64,000 nucleotides of DNA from Martinezella rhizogenes (GCF_027460065.1 NZ_JAPYZZ010000014.1:62001-126000); one strand, 5' to 3'; positions 16,732 through 26,163 are shown, counted from the first letter of the stretch. The notes: generated by a model not told the origin, from the sequence alone. Program-made: numbers and translations.

Positions 16732-17639
16732 AATTCGAAGGTATATACACGCCGGCGATCACACCGCTCGGTCATGACGGAGAGATCGACCGCGACGCCT
16801 TCGCAGCTGTCCTCGAGTCGCTGATAGAAGCACGGGTGCACGGCATCATCATCGGTGGGTCGACGGGCGAATATTACGCGCAGACGGCCCAGGAGCGCTT
16901 CGATCTGGCAGCCTACGCCAGACAAGTGATCGGTACGCGGCTGCCGCTTATCGTCGGAACCGGTGCCACCCGCACAGAAGATTCCATTGAATATGCCAAG
17001 GCGGCCAGGGAAATCGGTGCTGACGCCATTCTCGTTTCCTCTCCGCCCTACGCGCTGCCGACCGAGCGTGAAAATGCCGTCCACGCGCTTGCGGTCGACC
17101 GCGCCGCGAACCTTCCGATCATGCTCTACAACTACCCTGCCCGCATGGGTGTGGTGATGGGGGAGGAATATTTCTCCCGCGTCGGCAAATCGAAGAATGT
17201 CGTCGCCATCAAGGAAAGCTCCGGCGACATGGGCAATCTGCATCTGCTCGCCCGCAAGTTCCCGCAGATTGCGCTGTCCTGCGGCTGGGATGACCAGGCG
17301 TTGGAATTCTTCGCCTGGGGCGCGAAAAGCTGGGTCTGTGCGGGCTCGAATTTCCTGCCGCGCGAGCATGTGGCGCTCTACGAAGCCTGCGTCGTCGAAA
17401 AGAACTTCGACAAGGGACGCGCGATCATGACCGCAATGCTGCCGCTGATGGATTTTCTCGAATGCGGAAAATTCGTCCAATCCATCAAGCATGGATGCGA
17501 AATCATCGGGCTTCGGGCCGGATCTGTCCGGGCTCCTCTTCGCCCCCTCAATTCCGATGAAAAACGAACTCTCCAGACTGTCGTTACCACGTTGAAGCGA
17601 ACAGTCGCTCAGATTGCGTCGGGAGCCAATCATGCATGA
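16728..17639 (+). CDS. Dihydrodipicolinate synthase family lyase/deaminase
   Basis: A 303-aa (beta/alpha)8 class I aldolase-fold protein. The Schiff-base Lys162 lies in VVAIKESSGD and Tyr136 in MLYNYPARMG; GGSTGEYY (about 43-50) is the carboxylate-binding GxTGE motif. The TTG start at 16728 overlaps the GntR stop and has GGAGA seven bases upstream. Next to an aldehyde dehydrogenase, an FAD oxidase and a racemase homologue, the best fit is a deaminase of the 1-pyrroline-4-hydroxy-2-carboxylate type (yielding 2-oxoglutarate semialdehyde). That role is inferred from context. Confidence 0.88.
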   Translation: MKFEGIYTPAITPLGHDGEIDRDAFAAVLESLIEARVHGIIIGGSTGEYYAQTAQERFDLAAYARQVIGTRLPLIVGTGATRTEDSIEYAKAAREIGADAILVSSPPYALPTERENAVHALAVDRAANLPIMLYNYPARMGVVMGEEYFSRVGKSKNVVAIKESSGDMGNLHLLARKFPQIALSCGWDDQALEFFAWGAKSWVCAGSNFLPREHVALYEACVVEKNFDKGRAIMTAMLPLMDFLECGKFVQSIKHGCEIIGLRAGSVRAPLRPLNSDEKRTLQTVVTTLKRTVAQIASGANHA

Positions 17640-19149
17640 ACCTTTGACCGCCGCCGAATACAAGGCGATTGCCTCAGACCTTCAGTTCCCGGCCAATGCC
17701 TTCATTGACGGGGCTTTCCGGCCAGCCGGTTCCGGCAAGACCTTCAGGACGATCAATCCCGCCACCGGCGAAACGCTCGCCGATATTTCGGCCTGCGACG
17801 GGAGTGACGTGGACTATGCGGTCGGCAAAGCCAGGGCGGCATTCGACGACGGCCGCTGGCGCCTGTTGCCACCTGGCGAACGCAAGGCCATTTTGCTCAC
17901 ATTCGCAAAACTACTTGAGCAGCATCGCCACGAACTTGCCGTCATGGAAAGCCTGGACAGCGGCAAGCCGGTTTCGGAATGCCAGACCGTCGACATTCCA
18001 GACACGATCCACACCATCCGCTGGCATGCGGAACTCATAGACAAGTTGTATGACAATACCGCACCGGTGGGATCGAACGCCCTTGCGCTCGTGGTGCGCG
18101 AGCCGGTCGGCGTCATCGGCTGCGTGCTGCCATGGAACTTCCCTTTGCTGATGCTGGCCTGGAAGATCGGCCCGGCGCTCGCCTCGGGATGTTCGGTGAT
18201 CGTCAAACCCGCCGAGGAGACAACGCTGACGACCCTGCGCGTCGCCGAACTGGCACATGAAGCCGGTATTCCGGCTGGTGTCTTCAACGTCGTTCCGGGC
18301 GGCGGCAAGGAGGTCGGCGAGCCGATCGGCATGCATATGGATGTCGATATGGTGGCATTTACCGGATCGACGCCGACGGGACGGCGGTTCCTGCGATATG
18401 CGGCCGACTCCAACCTCAAGCGCATCGTCCTTGAATGCGGCGGCAAAAATCCGGCGGTGGTGCTGGATGATGCGGAAGACCTCGACCTCGTCGCCGAGCA
18501 GGTGGTCAACGGCGCATTCTGGAACATGGGCGAAAACTGCTCGGCCTCGTCCAGGCTCATCGTCCACGCAAAGATCAAGGAAGACCTGCTGCAGCGGATC
18601 GGCGCTTATATGCGGGAATGGAGGATGGGCGATCCTCTCGATCCGCAAAACCGCGTCGGCGCGCTCGTCAGCAAGGCCCATTTCGATAAGGTCCACGCCT
18701 TCCTCGAGGACGTGAAGGCCGAAAATCTTGTCATCGTTCACGGTGGCAAGACCGAGAAGGGAATCTTCATCGAACCCACAGTCGTCGATGCGGTGTCCCC
18801 TGCAAGCCGTCTTTTCCGGGAAGAGATTTTCGGCCCGATCCTGTCGGTGACGACCTTCAACACGTTGGCCGAGGCGGTAGCGCTCGCCAATGACACGAAT
18901 TACGGCCTTGCCGCATCCGTCTACACCGGAAGCCTTCGCAAGGCGATCAAGCTGTCGCGCGAAATCCGGGCGGGTGTCGTCACCGTCAATTGCTTCGGCG
19001 AAGGCGACGCAACGACGCCGTTTGGCGGCTACAAGGAATCCGGTTTCGGCGGACGCGACAAATCGATCTTCGCGCACGATAATTATTGCGAACTCAAAAC
19101 GATCTGGATCGACGTCTCCGATCGTTCGGTGGACGAGACGGTCAGATGA
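17632..19149 (+). CDS. NAD(P)-dependent aldehyde dehydrogenase
   Basis: A 505-aa aldehyde dehydrogenase resembling the PuuC/betaine-aldehyde branch. Catalytic residues are Glu268 (VLECGGKNP) and Cys303 (GENCSASSR); NAD-fold motifs PWNFP and FTGSTPTGR are intact. The ATG at 17632 overlaps the DHDPS-family gene and has a GGGAG site. It would oxidise the semialdehyde produced upstream, for example 2-oxoglutarate semialdehyde, to feed the TCA cycle. The terminal overlap with the next gene (ATGA) supports one operon. Confidence 0.92.
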   Translation: MHEPLTAAEYKAIASDLQFPANAFIDGAFRPAGSGKTFRTINPATGETLADISACDGSDVDYAVGKARAAFDDGRWRLLPPGERKAILLTFAKLLEQHRHELAVMESLDSGKPVSECQTVDIPDTIHTIRWHAELIDKLYDNTAPVGSNALALVVREPVGVIGCVLPWNFPLLMLAWKIGPALASGCSVIVKPAEETTLTTLRVAELAHEAGIPAGVFNVVPGGGKEVGEPIGMHMDVDMVAFTGSTPTGRRFLRYAADSNLKRIVLECGGKNPAVVLDDAEDLDLVAEQVVNGAFWNMGENCSASSRLIVHAKIKEDLLQRIGAYMREWRMGDPLDPQNRVGALVSKAHFDKVHAFLEDVKAENLVIVHGGKTEKGIFIEPTVVDAVSPASRLFREEIFGPILSVTTFNTLAEAVALANDTNYGLAASVYTGSLRKAIKLSREIRAGVVTVNCFGEGDATTPFGGYKESGFGGRDKSIFAHDNYCELKTIWIDVSDRSVDETVR

Positions 19150-20492
19150 CGACCCTGTCCGTCAGGCGTTTGCCGGTCGAAAATGGTATCTCGGGCTGGG
19201 AAGCGATCAGCAGGCGTTCGAAACCGGTTCGACGCCTCGAGGGCGATGTGACAGCGGACTGGTTGATTATCGGCGCGGGCTTTGCGGGTCTTTCCGCCGC
19301 CCGCCGCCTCACCCAGCTTCATCCCGGCGAGACGATTGTCGTTCTTGATGCGAGCGAGGTCGGCAAAGGCACATCGGGGCGCAACTCCGGTTTCATGATC
19401 GACGTTCCCCACAACCTCGCCTCCAGTGAATATTCGAGCGGCGCGATCGACGCCACACGACTGGAAATGCAACAGAACCGCTCGGCGATAGCCTTTGCCG
19501 CGGCAGCGGCCGAAGACTATGGGATGTCGCGCCAGACGTTCGATCCGGCCGGAAAGATCAATGCCGCGGCAACCCGGCGCGGCATGGCACTGAACCAGAA
19601 CTTCGCCGCATCTCTCAAGAACGCCGGCGAGCAACACACTCTCCTCGATGCCGCACAGATGCGCGCCCTGACCGGTTCTGACTATTATCTAGGCGGGCTC
19701 TATACACCCGGCGCAGTTCTCATTCAGCCGGCGGATTACATCCGCGAATTCGCCGCGGGTCTGTCGCCCAAAGTGGATATATTCGAGAATTCACCCGTCA
19801 CGGCACTCAGGCGCGAAAACCGTGCCTGGAAAGCCACGACGCCCTCGGGCAGCGTCACCGCCCCGAAAGTCATTCTGGGGGTCAACGGCCATGTTGACGA
19901 CTTCGGTCATTTTCGCGGGCGGCTGATCCATATCTTCGCTTACGCATCCATGACGGCACCATTTGCCGCAAAAGATTTCGGCAGCAGTGTTTCCGGACAG
20001 GACAAGTGGGCGCTGCTTCCCGCCGATGCGATGGGAGCAACCGTCCGGAAGATCACGTCCGGCGACCAGTCGCGTATCGCGATCCGGACAAGATATACAT
20101 ATGAGACGACGCTCGACCTGACGAAGCTCCAACTTTCGAAGATGGTACGGGCGCATCGCCGCTCGCTCGACGACCGCTTTCCCGGTCTTGAGGGCATACC
20201 TTTCGAACACAGCTGGTCAGGACGTATTTGCCTGAGCCTCAACCATGTCCCCGCCTTCGGCGAGATCGAGGAGGGGCTTTTTTCCGCCTGCTGCGAGAAT
20301 GGACTTGGCACGGTAAAAAGCACCCTTGCCGGCATGATGGCGGCAGAGCTGGCGACCGGGACCACCTCCCGGCATCTCGAACAATACATGGATCACCCCG
20401 CGCCGTCCCGCCTCCCGCCGGAACCATTGGCATGGCTCGGAATAAATTCGGTGATCCGTTTGCAGGAATTGCGTGCAGGCCGCGAGGGATGA
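19146..20492 (+). CDS. FAD-dependent amino acid/amine oxidoreductase
   Basis: A 448-aa protein of the DAO/PuuB-like family. The FAD dinucleotide motif GAGFAG is at residues 43-48, followed by the second motif VVLDASEVGKGTSGRNSG; the C-terminal flavin region is near FSACCENGLGTVKSTLAG. The 4-bp overlap with the aldehyde dehydrogenase fixes the ATG at 19146. It probably oxidises a secondary amine or D-amino acid. In a hydroxyproline-type route this would be the step from a cis-hydroxy-D-proline to the pyrroline. Confidence 0.88.
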   Translation: MTTLSVRRLPVENGISGWEAISRRSKPVRRLEGDVTADWLIIGAGFAGLSAARRLTQLHPGETIVVLDASEVGKGTSGRNSGFMIDVPHNLASSEYSSGAIDATRLEMQQNRSAIAFAAAAAEDYGMSRQTFDPAGKINAAATRRGMALNQNFAASLKNAGEQHTLLDAAQMRALTGSDYYLGGLYTPGAVLIQPADYIREFAAGLSPKVDIFENSPVTALRRENRAWKATTPSGSVTAPKVILGVNGHVDDFGHFRGRLIHIFAYASMTAPFAAKDFGSSVSGQDKWALLPADAMGATVRKITSGDQSRIAIRTRYTYETTLDLTKLQLSKMVRAHRRSLDDRFPGLEGIPFEHSWSGRICLSLNHVPAFGEIEEGLFSACCENGLGTVKSTLAGMMAAELATGTTSRHLEQYMDHPAPSRLPPEPLAWLGINSVIRLQELRAGREG

Positions 20493-20570
20493 ACCCTCCT
20501 ACGCAATGTGAGGGCTGAGCCAAGCACGAAGCCTTCGAGAAGAATGGGAACAAGAACTAGGAGACTGACA

Positions 20571-21422
20571 ATGAAGACTATATGGAAGGTGCTTTGTGCG
20601 GCCGCGATGGTCGGCATGACGGTATTCTCCGCCAAAGCGGAGGAAAAGACGATTACGGTGGGTACGATGTCCTGGGAGGATCTCACGCCCATCACCGGGA
20701 TCACCAAGAAAGTACTGGAGGATTCCGGTTACGCTGTGAAAGTCGTGTCGTTCTCGGAATGGGGTATTGCCTATGCCGCACTCTCCAAGGGCGACATCCA
20801 GCTTCTCGCCTCGCAGACCGATTACGTCGCTCAGGACTACTGGGACAAGAACAAGCGACGTCTGGAAAAGATCTCGCCGGTGTCGCATGGCCTCTACCAG
20901 GCGATCGCAGTTCCGAAATACGTGACGATCGACTCGATTGATCAGTTGAACGACAACGCCGACAAGTTCGGCGGAAAGATCATCGGGATCGAGCCAGGTT
21001 CGGGCCTGATGCGCGATGCCGGCAATGCCGTCAAGGATTACGGTCTGAAGCTTCAGCTCGTCGAAGGCAGCACGGCCGCGATGACGGCCGCCCTTAAATC
21101 GGCAATCGACCGCAAGGAATGGGTCGCCGTGACGGTCTGGGAACCGTCCTGGATGATGCAGCGATACGACGTCAAGTTCCTCAAGGATCCGAAGGGCGTT
21201 TTCCCGCCGCCACAGAGCTACTACTGGATCGGCCAGAAAGGTTTCTCCGCACAATACCCGCATGCACGTGAGGTCATCGCCAGCGTTTACGTGCCGCTTG
21301 CCGATATCACCGCGATCAATGGTGCGGTCAATGACGGCAAGACAATGGACCAGGCGGTCAAGGAATGGACCGACACCCATGCCGATCTGCTGAAGCGCTG
21401 GGAGAATATCAAAGGCGAATAA
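20571..21422 (+). CDS. Glycine-betaine-type ABC transporter substrate-binding protein
   Basis: A 283-aa OpuAC/ProX-type receptor with a signal peptide (residues 1-23, cut at AKA-EE). Trp residues in MSWEDLTP, SFSEWGIAY and VTVWEPSW are candidates for the aromatic box that cages a quaternary ammonium group. The family carries glycine betaine, proline betaine, carnitine or choline. The gene follows the FAD oxidase by 78 bp and precedes the ATPase gene. The combination points to uptake of a betaine or cyclic amino acid as nutrient rather than as osmoprotectant, which is an inference. Confidence 0.9.
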   Translation: MKTIWKVLCAAAMVGMTVFSAKAEEKTITVGTMSWEDLTPITGITKKVLEDSGYAVKVVSFSEWGIAYAALSKGDIQLLASQTDYVAQDYWDKNKRRLEKISPVSHGLYQAIAVPKYVTIDSIDQLNDNADKFGGKIIGIEPGSGLMRDAGNAVKDYGLKLQLVEGSTAAMTAALKSAIDRKEWVAVTVWEPSWMMQRYDVKFLKDPKGVFPPPQSYYWIGQKGFSAQYPHAREVIASVYVPLADITAINGAVNDGKTMDQAVKEWTDTHADLLKRWENIKGE

Positions 21423-21509
21423 CCCTCAAGCGTGCGGGTCGCCGGAGGTGATCCGCACGTCGCGTCCAGAATTTGAAGGCCAGCCTTGAGCAGGTCCGTG
21501 GGGAACACA

Positions 21510-22601
21510 ATGAATACGATATTGAGTGATTCCAACGAAGTGTTGGTCGACTGCCAGAACGTCTGGAAGATTTTTGGCGCGCGCGCTTCGACCGCCGTGA
21601 AGGCGGTGGCCAAAGGTGGATTGTCAAAGAAGCAGGTGCTGGAGGATTTCGACTGCGTCGTCGGCGTATGCGACGCCAGCCTTCAGGTTCATCGTGGCGA
21701 AATCTTCTGCATCATGGGGCTTTCCGGCAGCGGCAAATCGACCTTGATCCGTCTCCTCAATCGCCTCATCGAGCCGAGCCTCGGAAAAATCACGGTGAAG
21801 GGCAAGGACATCGCCAGACTGAATGCTGCCGAATTGCGCGAGCTGCGCGCCCGCAACATCGCCATGGTGTTTCAGAGCGTGGCGCTGCTGCCTTACCGAA
21901 CGGTGCTTGAAAACGCCGGTTTCAGTCTCGAGGTTCGAGGCGTAGCGAAAGACGAGCGCAACCACATAGCACGCGCGGCGCTTGAAAAGGTGGGCCTTGC
22001 CGACTGGACGTCGCGGTATCCCCACGAATTGTCAGGAGGCATGCAACAGCGCGTCGGACTTGCCCGCGCCCTGGCTGCCGACCCGGAAATCATTCTCATG
22101 GACGAGCCGTTCAGCGCGCTCGACCCTCTTATTCGTCGGCAGCTCCAGGACGAATTTCGGCAATTGACGAAGTCGCTCGGCAAGTCCGCCGTCTTCATCA
22201 CCCATGACCTCGAGGAAGCGATCCGCATCGGCGACCGCATCGCCATCATGAAGGACGGCGTTATCGTGCAGGTGGGAACCGCCGAGGAGATCGTCACGAA
22301 ACCCGCAGACGATTACGTCTCCGATTTCGTAGCGGGTATCTCCAGAATTCATCTGGTGAAGGCGCATACGGTCATGCAGCCGGTTGCCGAATTCGCGGCC
22401 TCGCAGCCCAAGTGCGATATCGGCACGCTGCTCAGGGCGTCACCACAGGACGATATCGGCGCGCTGATCGATCTGACGATGCAGTCTGACCACGACGCCG
22501 TCGCGGTGGTCGAAAAAGACCTCGTCATCGGCATCGTCACCACCCGCGACCTTCTTCGCGGCGTGGCGGGAACAGCGGAAGAAGAATCCGTGGCGGCATA
22601 G
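21510..22601 (+). CDS. Glycine-betaine-type ABC transporter ATPase, ProV-like
   Basis: A 363-aa ATPase with Walker A GLSGSGKST, signature ELSGGMQQRVGLARAL, Walker B IILMDEPFSALDP and a C-terminal CBS-like regulatory part (IGALIDLTMQSDHDAVAVV, VTTRDLL). The extended N-terminus (VWKIFG plus an insert before the Walker motif) is typical of ProV/OpuAA. ATG 21510 is preceded by GGGGAA. It drives the two permeases encoded next. Confidence 0.92.
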   Translation: MNTILSDSNEVLVDCQNVWKIFGARASTAVKAVAKGGLSKKQVLEDFDCVVGVCDASLQVHRGEIFCIMGLSGSGKSTLIRLLNRLIEPSLGKITVKGKDIARLNAAELRELRARNIAMVFQSVALLPYRTVLENAGFSLEVRGVAKDERNHIARAALEKVGLADWTSRYPHELSGGMQQRVGLARALAADPEIILMDEPFSALDPLIRRQLQDEFRQLTKSLGKSAVFITHDLEEAIRIGDRIAIMKDGVIVQVGTAEEIVTKPADDYVSDFVAGISRIHLVKAHTVMQPVAEFAASQPKCDIGTLLRASPQDDIGALIDLTMQSDHDAVAVVEKDLVIGIVTTRDLLRGVAGTAEEESVAA

Positions 22602-22614
22602 TTGGAGCCTCAAG

Positions 22615-23463
22615 ATGGATACCTCAATCATCACGGACCGTTTCGATACCTGGACGGAGGATGCGCTTGGCTGGATCGGCGACAATGGCGAAGGGCTGTT
22701 CGATTTCATCAGCCGGCTGCTTGAGGGCAGCTATGGTGGCATCCTGTGGCTGCTCCAGCTTGCCCCGCCCGTCGTCATCGCACTCATCGCAGCCCTGCTC
22801 GGCTGGCGGCTGATCAACCTGGCGGCCGGCATTCTCGCCGGCGTCGCGCTGCTTTTCTGCGCGACCATGGGGCTGTGGGCCGAAACCATGAGCACCCTGG
22901 CGCTTGTCACGACGGCAACGATCCTCGCTCTGCTGGTCGGCATTCCGCTCGGCATTCTCGCGGGATTTGCCAGATCGCTCGACCGGGTACTCGAACCCGT
23001 GCTCGATCTGATCCAGACCATGCCGCCTTACATCTATCTCCTGCCTGCGATCGCCCTCCTGGGCTACGGACCGGCGACGGCGCTCATCGCCACCTTCATC
23101 GTCGCCATGCCGCCTGCGATCCGGCTGACCTCGCTCGGTATCCGCATGACGCCGGGGGAATTCATCGAACTGGGTCACGCAAGCGGACTGACGCCCTGGC
23201 AGATGTTCATGAAGATCAGGCTGCCGTTCGCTATACCCAGCGTCATGGCTGGCATCAACCAGAGCCTGATGATGGCTTTCGGCATGGTCGTCATCGCGGG
23301 TATCGTCGGTTCCGGCGGCCTCGGCGAAACGATCTACGGGGCGGTACGCACGCTGGATATCGCCACCTCCATCAATGCTGCGATCGCAATCGTCATTCTG
23401 ACCATGGTGCTGGACAGGCTCACACAAAGCGCGGCCAGTCGCGCCAAGGCAGGTGCAAGATGA
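22615..23463 (+). CDS. Glycine-betaine-type ABC transporter permease 1, ProW-like
   Basis: A 282-aa inner-membrane protein with about seven hydrophobic segments and the ATPase-contact loop EFIELGHASGLTPWQMFMKI. It is homologous to the permease encoded immediately downstream, with corresponding motifs (LDLIQTMPPYIYLLPA against LDIMQTVPPWVYLIPA). The two probably form a heterodimeric pore; many ProW/OpuAB systems use one permease gene. GGAG precedes the ATG. Confidence 0.9.
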   Translation: MDTSIITDRFDTWTEDALGWIGDNGEGLFDFISRLLEGSYGGILWLLQLAPPVVIALIAALLGWRLINLAAGILAGVALLFCATMGLWAETMSTLALVTTATILALLVGIPLGILAGFARSLDRVLEPVLDLIQTMPPYIYLLPAIALLGYGPATALIATFIVAMPPAIRLTSLGIRMTPGEFIELGHASGLTPWQMFMKIRLPFAIPSVMAGINQSLMMAFGMVVIAGIVGSGGLGETIYGAVRTLDIATSINAAIAIVILTMVLDRLTQSAASRAKAGAR

Positions 23464-24323
23464 ACTTCGATTTCTTGAGATTTTCTCCGGGCACCTATCT
23501 CGCACCCGCCGTGGACTGGCTGAATACCAATTTCCACCCGTTTTTCGCCGCTGTAACCAACCTCATCGAGAGCGTTCTCGGTACGATCGAAGCCGTGCTG
23601 CTCTATCCGCCCACTTTTGCCCTGATTGCGATCGCGACGTTGCTCGCCTTTTTCGCCATCAATCTCAAGGCGGCAATCGTAACGATGCTTGCGCTTGCCT
23701 TCTGCTTTTTCGCCGGCCTGTGGACACAATCCATGCAAACCCTGGCGCTGGTCACGGTGGCCGTCATCATTTCGGTGTCGATCGCCTTTCCGCTCGGCAT
23801 CCTGGCGTCCCGCAATAAACGTTTCGAGACAGCCCTCCGCCCCCTGCTCGACATCATGCAGACCGTACCGCCATGGGTCTATCTCATCCCGGCGGTCATG
23901 ATCTTCAGCCTGGGCCGCGTGCCCGCGATCATCGCCACGATCGTCTACGGCGTGCCACCCATGCTGCGCCTCACCACACTCGCCTTCAATCAGGTACCGA
24001 AGGACCTGCTCGAACTTGGACAGGCGAGCGGCGCCTCGCCCCGTGCGATCCTCCTAAAGATCGAAATCCCCTCTGCCACGCCAACACTTCTGGTCGGCCT
24101 CAACCAGTGCATCCTGCTGTCGCTGGCCATGGTCGTTCTTGCCGGCCTTGTCGGTGCCGGTGGACTTGGCGCTGAAGTCACGCGCGGATTGACGCGCATG
24201 GAAATGGGGCCGGGCCTAAGAGCCGGACTGGCCATCGTCGCCATCGCCATTCTCCTCGACCGGCTTTCCCGAGGCGCGCTGCAAGGTCGCCGGGCATCAG
24301 GCGGAGAGGAAGCCCGGCATTAG
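23460..24323 (+). CDS. Glycine-betaine-type ABC transporter permease 2, ProW-like
   Basis: A 287-aa inner-membrane protein, paralogue of the preceding gene and overlapping it by ATGA. The ATPase-contact loop is DLLELGQASGASPRAILLKI and the late motif is GLVGAGGLGAEVTRGL. A longer open frame upstream is only a shadow of permease 1. A tandem duplication followed by divergence explains the pair. The racemase-like gene follows 14 bp later. Confidence 0.9.
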   Translation: MNFDFLRFSPGTYLAPAVDWLNTNFHPFFAAVTNLIESVLGTIEAVLLYPPTFALIAIATLLAFFAINLKAAIVTMLALAFCFFAGLWTQSMQTLALVTVAVIISVSIAFPLGILASRNKRFETALRPLLDIMQTVPPWVYLIPAVMIFSLGRVPAIIATIVYGVPPMLRLTTLAFNQVPKDLLELGQASGASPRAILLKIEIPSATPTLLVGLNQCILLSLAMVVLAGLVGAGGLGAEVTRGLTRMEMGPGLRAGLAIVAIAILLDRLSRGALQGRRASGGEEARH

Positions 24324-24337
24324 GGAGAGACGCACAC

Positions 24338-25336
24338 ATGCGCCATAGCTTCTTCTGCATCGATGCCCACACCTGCGGAAATCCCGTTCGTCTCGTTGCC
24401 GGGGGCGGTCCGCTGTTGCCGCATCTTCCGATATCCGAGCGTCGCGACCTCTTTGTCCGCAACCATGACTGGGTACGGCAGGCATTGATGTTCGAACCCC
24501 GTGGACACGACATCATGTCAGGCGCGATCATCTATCCGGCATACCGCGACGACTGTGATTTCGCCGTGATCTTTATCGAGGTCAGCGGATGCCTGCCCAT
24601 GTGCGGCGCCGGCACGATCGGCCTTGTTACGGCGGCGATCGAGGAGGGTCTGGTGACCCCGAGGATTCCCGAAAGGCTCTCGATCGAAACGCCAGCGGGA
24701 AAAGTCGATATTCAGTACGACAAACCCGGCGAGTTCGTCGAATCCGTCCGCATGTTCAACGTCGCCAGTTACCTTCATGCAGCCGATGTGGAGGTGGATG
24801 TGCCCGGCCTCGGCAAACTCGTCGTCGATATCGCCTATGGCGGCAACTATTACGCGGTGATCGAGCCGCAAGCCGGCTGGCCCGGTCTCGACGGCATGAC
24901 AGCCGGGGATATCGTCGATCTCAGCCAGAAACTGCGCGACGCGCTTGGCGCCATTTGCGATCCGGTTCATCCTGACGACGAACGGATACCGGGCGTTCAT
25001 CACGCCATCTGGTGTGACAGTCCGGTTTCCGCCGAGGCGGATGGACGCGGCGCGGTGTTCTACGGCGACAAGGCCATTGACCGTTCGCCGGGCGGCACGG
25101 GCACGTCGGCTCGCATGGCGCAATTGCACGGCAAGGGCCGCCTGAAAGCCGGCGAAACATTCCGTCAGGAAAGCCTGGTCGGCACGATCTTCGAAGGCAA
25201 GGTCGAAGAAGAGACAACGATCGGCAGCTTCAGTGGCATCAGGCCCAGCATCGGCGGCTGGGCGCGGATCATCGGACACAACACGATATTCGTTGACGAT
25301 CGTGACCCGCTAGCCCACGGATTTCAGGTCAGATAG
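24338..25336 (+). CDS. Proline racemase family protein, second catalytic Cys replaced by Gly
   Basis: A 332-aa PF05544-type protein, normal length. It has IDAHTCGNPVRLV, EPRGHDIMSGA and MCGAGTIG with the first catalytic Cys at residue 89. The usual MCGHG has Ala where His is expected, and the second motif reads DRSPGGTGTSA instead of DRSPCGTGTSA, so Gly252 replaces the second catalytic Cys. Family members with Cys/Cys are proline racemases or 4-hydroxyproline epimerases, while Cys/Thr members are trans-3-hydroxyproline dehydratases. This protein fits neither, so a dehydratase, a one-sided proton exchange or a new reaction is possible. The ATG has a GGGAGAG site; it is the last gene of the operon. 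Confidence 0.88.
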   Translation: MRHSFFCIDAHTCGNPVRLVAGGGPLLPHLPISERRDLFVRNHDWVRQALMFEPRGHDIMSGAIIYPAYRDDCDFAVIFIEVSGCLPMCGAGTIGLVTAAIEEGLVTPRIPERLSIETPAGKVDIQYDKPGEFVESVRMFNVASYLHAADVEVDVPGLGKLVVDIAYGGNYYAVIEPQAGWPGLDGMTAGDIVDLSQKLRDALGAICDPVHPDDERIPGVHHAIWCDSPVSAEADGRGAVFYGDKAIDRSPGGTGTSARMAQLHGKGRLKAGETFRQESLVGTIFEGKVEEETTIGSFSGIRPSIGGWARIIGHNTIFVDDRDPLAHGFQVR

Positions 25337-25379
25337 GGAGTGTTCATCAGGTCCCGGCAAGGTCGCTCAGGCTGAGCAG

Positions 25380-26138
25380 CTAGTGCTTAAGGACACGCGC
25401 AAGGAAGGAGCGGGCCCGCTCGTTCTTTGGATCGTCGAAGAATTCGTCAGGCTTTCCGACTTCCAGGATAGCGCCCTGGTCAATATAGACGATCCGGTCT
25501 GCCACCTCCCGGGCGAAACCCATTTCATGGGTCACGATCATCATGGTCATGCCGTCGGCGGCAAGCTCGCGCATGACATCCAGAACCTCGCCGATCATTT
25601 CCGGATCGAGAGCGGAGGTGGGCTCGTCAAACAGCATCAGGTGGGGTTCCATCGCCAGAGATCGGGCAATCGCCACGCGCTGCTGCTGGCCACCGGAGAG
25701 CTGGCCGGGATATTTATGCGCGTGCGCCTTGAGGCCGACACGATCCAGTAACTTCAGCGCCGTCGTCTCGGCCTCATCCTTTGATTTTCCGCGAACGCGC
25801 ATCGGGGCGATCGTGATGTTCTCGGTGACGGTCTTGTGCGGGAACAGGTTAAACTGCTGGAACACCATGCCGACGCCTTTACGGATCGCGGCAAGTTCCT
25901 TCTCTCCGCCGAGACGCCGGTCCTCCTCGACGGGCATTTGAAACCCGTCGACCACGAGGCTGCCGTCCTGATACATTTCCAGCCCGTTGACGCAGCGGAT
26001 CAACGTGGATTTGCCGGAGCCGCTCGCTCCGATCACGACGACGACCTCGCCGCGGGCGACGGTCAGCTCGATGCCTTTCAGGACATGGTGCGCCCCGTAG
26101 AACTTGTTGAGGTTTTTCATTTCAACGATTGAGCTCAT
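25380..26138 (-). CDS. Polar amino acid ABC transporter ATPase, GlnQ/AapP-like
   Basis: A 252-aa ATPase with Walker [10 protein letters not shown], signature [18 protein letters not shown], Walker [15 protein letters not shown] and H-loop [10 protein letters not shown], typical of the PAAT family. It is the last gene of the receptor-permease-permease-ATPase operon running from 29596 and lies convergent with the racemase-like gene. It energises uptake of a polar amino acid. Confidence 0.93.
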   Translation of the reverse strand: MSSIVEMKNLNKFYGAHHVLKGIELTVARGEVVVVIGASGSGKSTLIRCVNGLEMYQDGSLVVDGFQMPVEEDRRLGGEKELAAIRKGVGMVFQQFNLFPHKTVTENITIAPMRVRGKSKDEAETTALKLLDRVGLKAHAHKYPGQLSGGQQQRVAIARSLAMEPHLMLFDEPTSALDPEMIGEVLDVMRELAADGMTMMIVTHEMGFAREVADRIVYIDQGAILEVGKPDEFFDDPKNERARSFLARVLKH

Positions 26139-26163
26139 GAAAGCTGCTCCTGGATTGCGTCGA

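Noticed and set aside
22746..23459. Fusion of the second ProW-like permease with a 238-residue upstream part
   Set aside because: The upstream part is an alternative frame of the first permease with no homology; ATG 23460 gives the family-like start.
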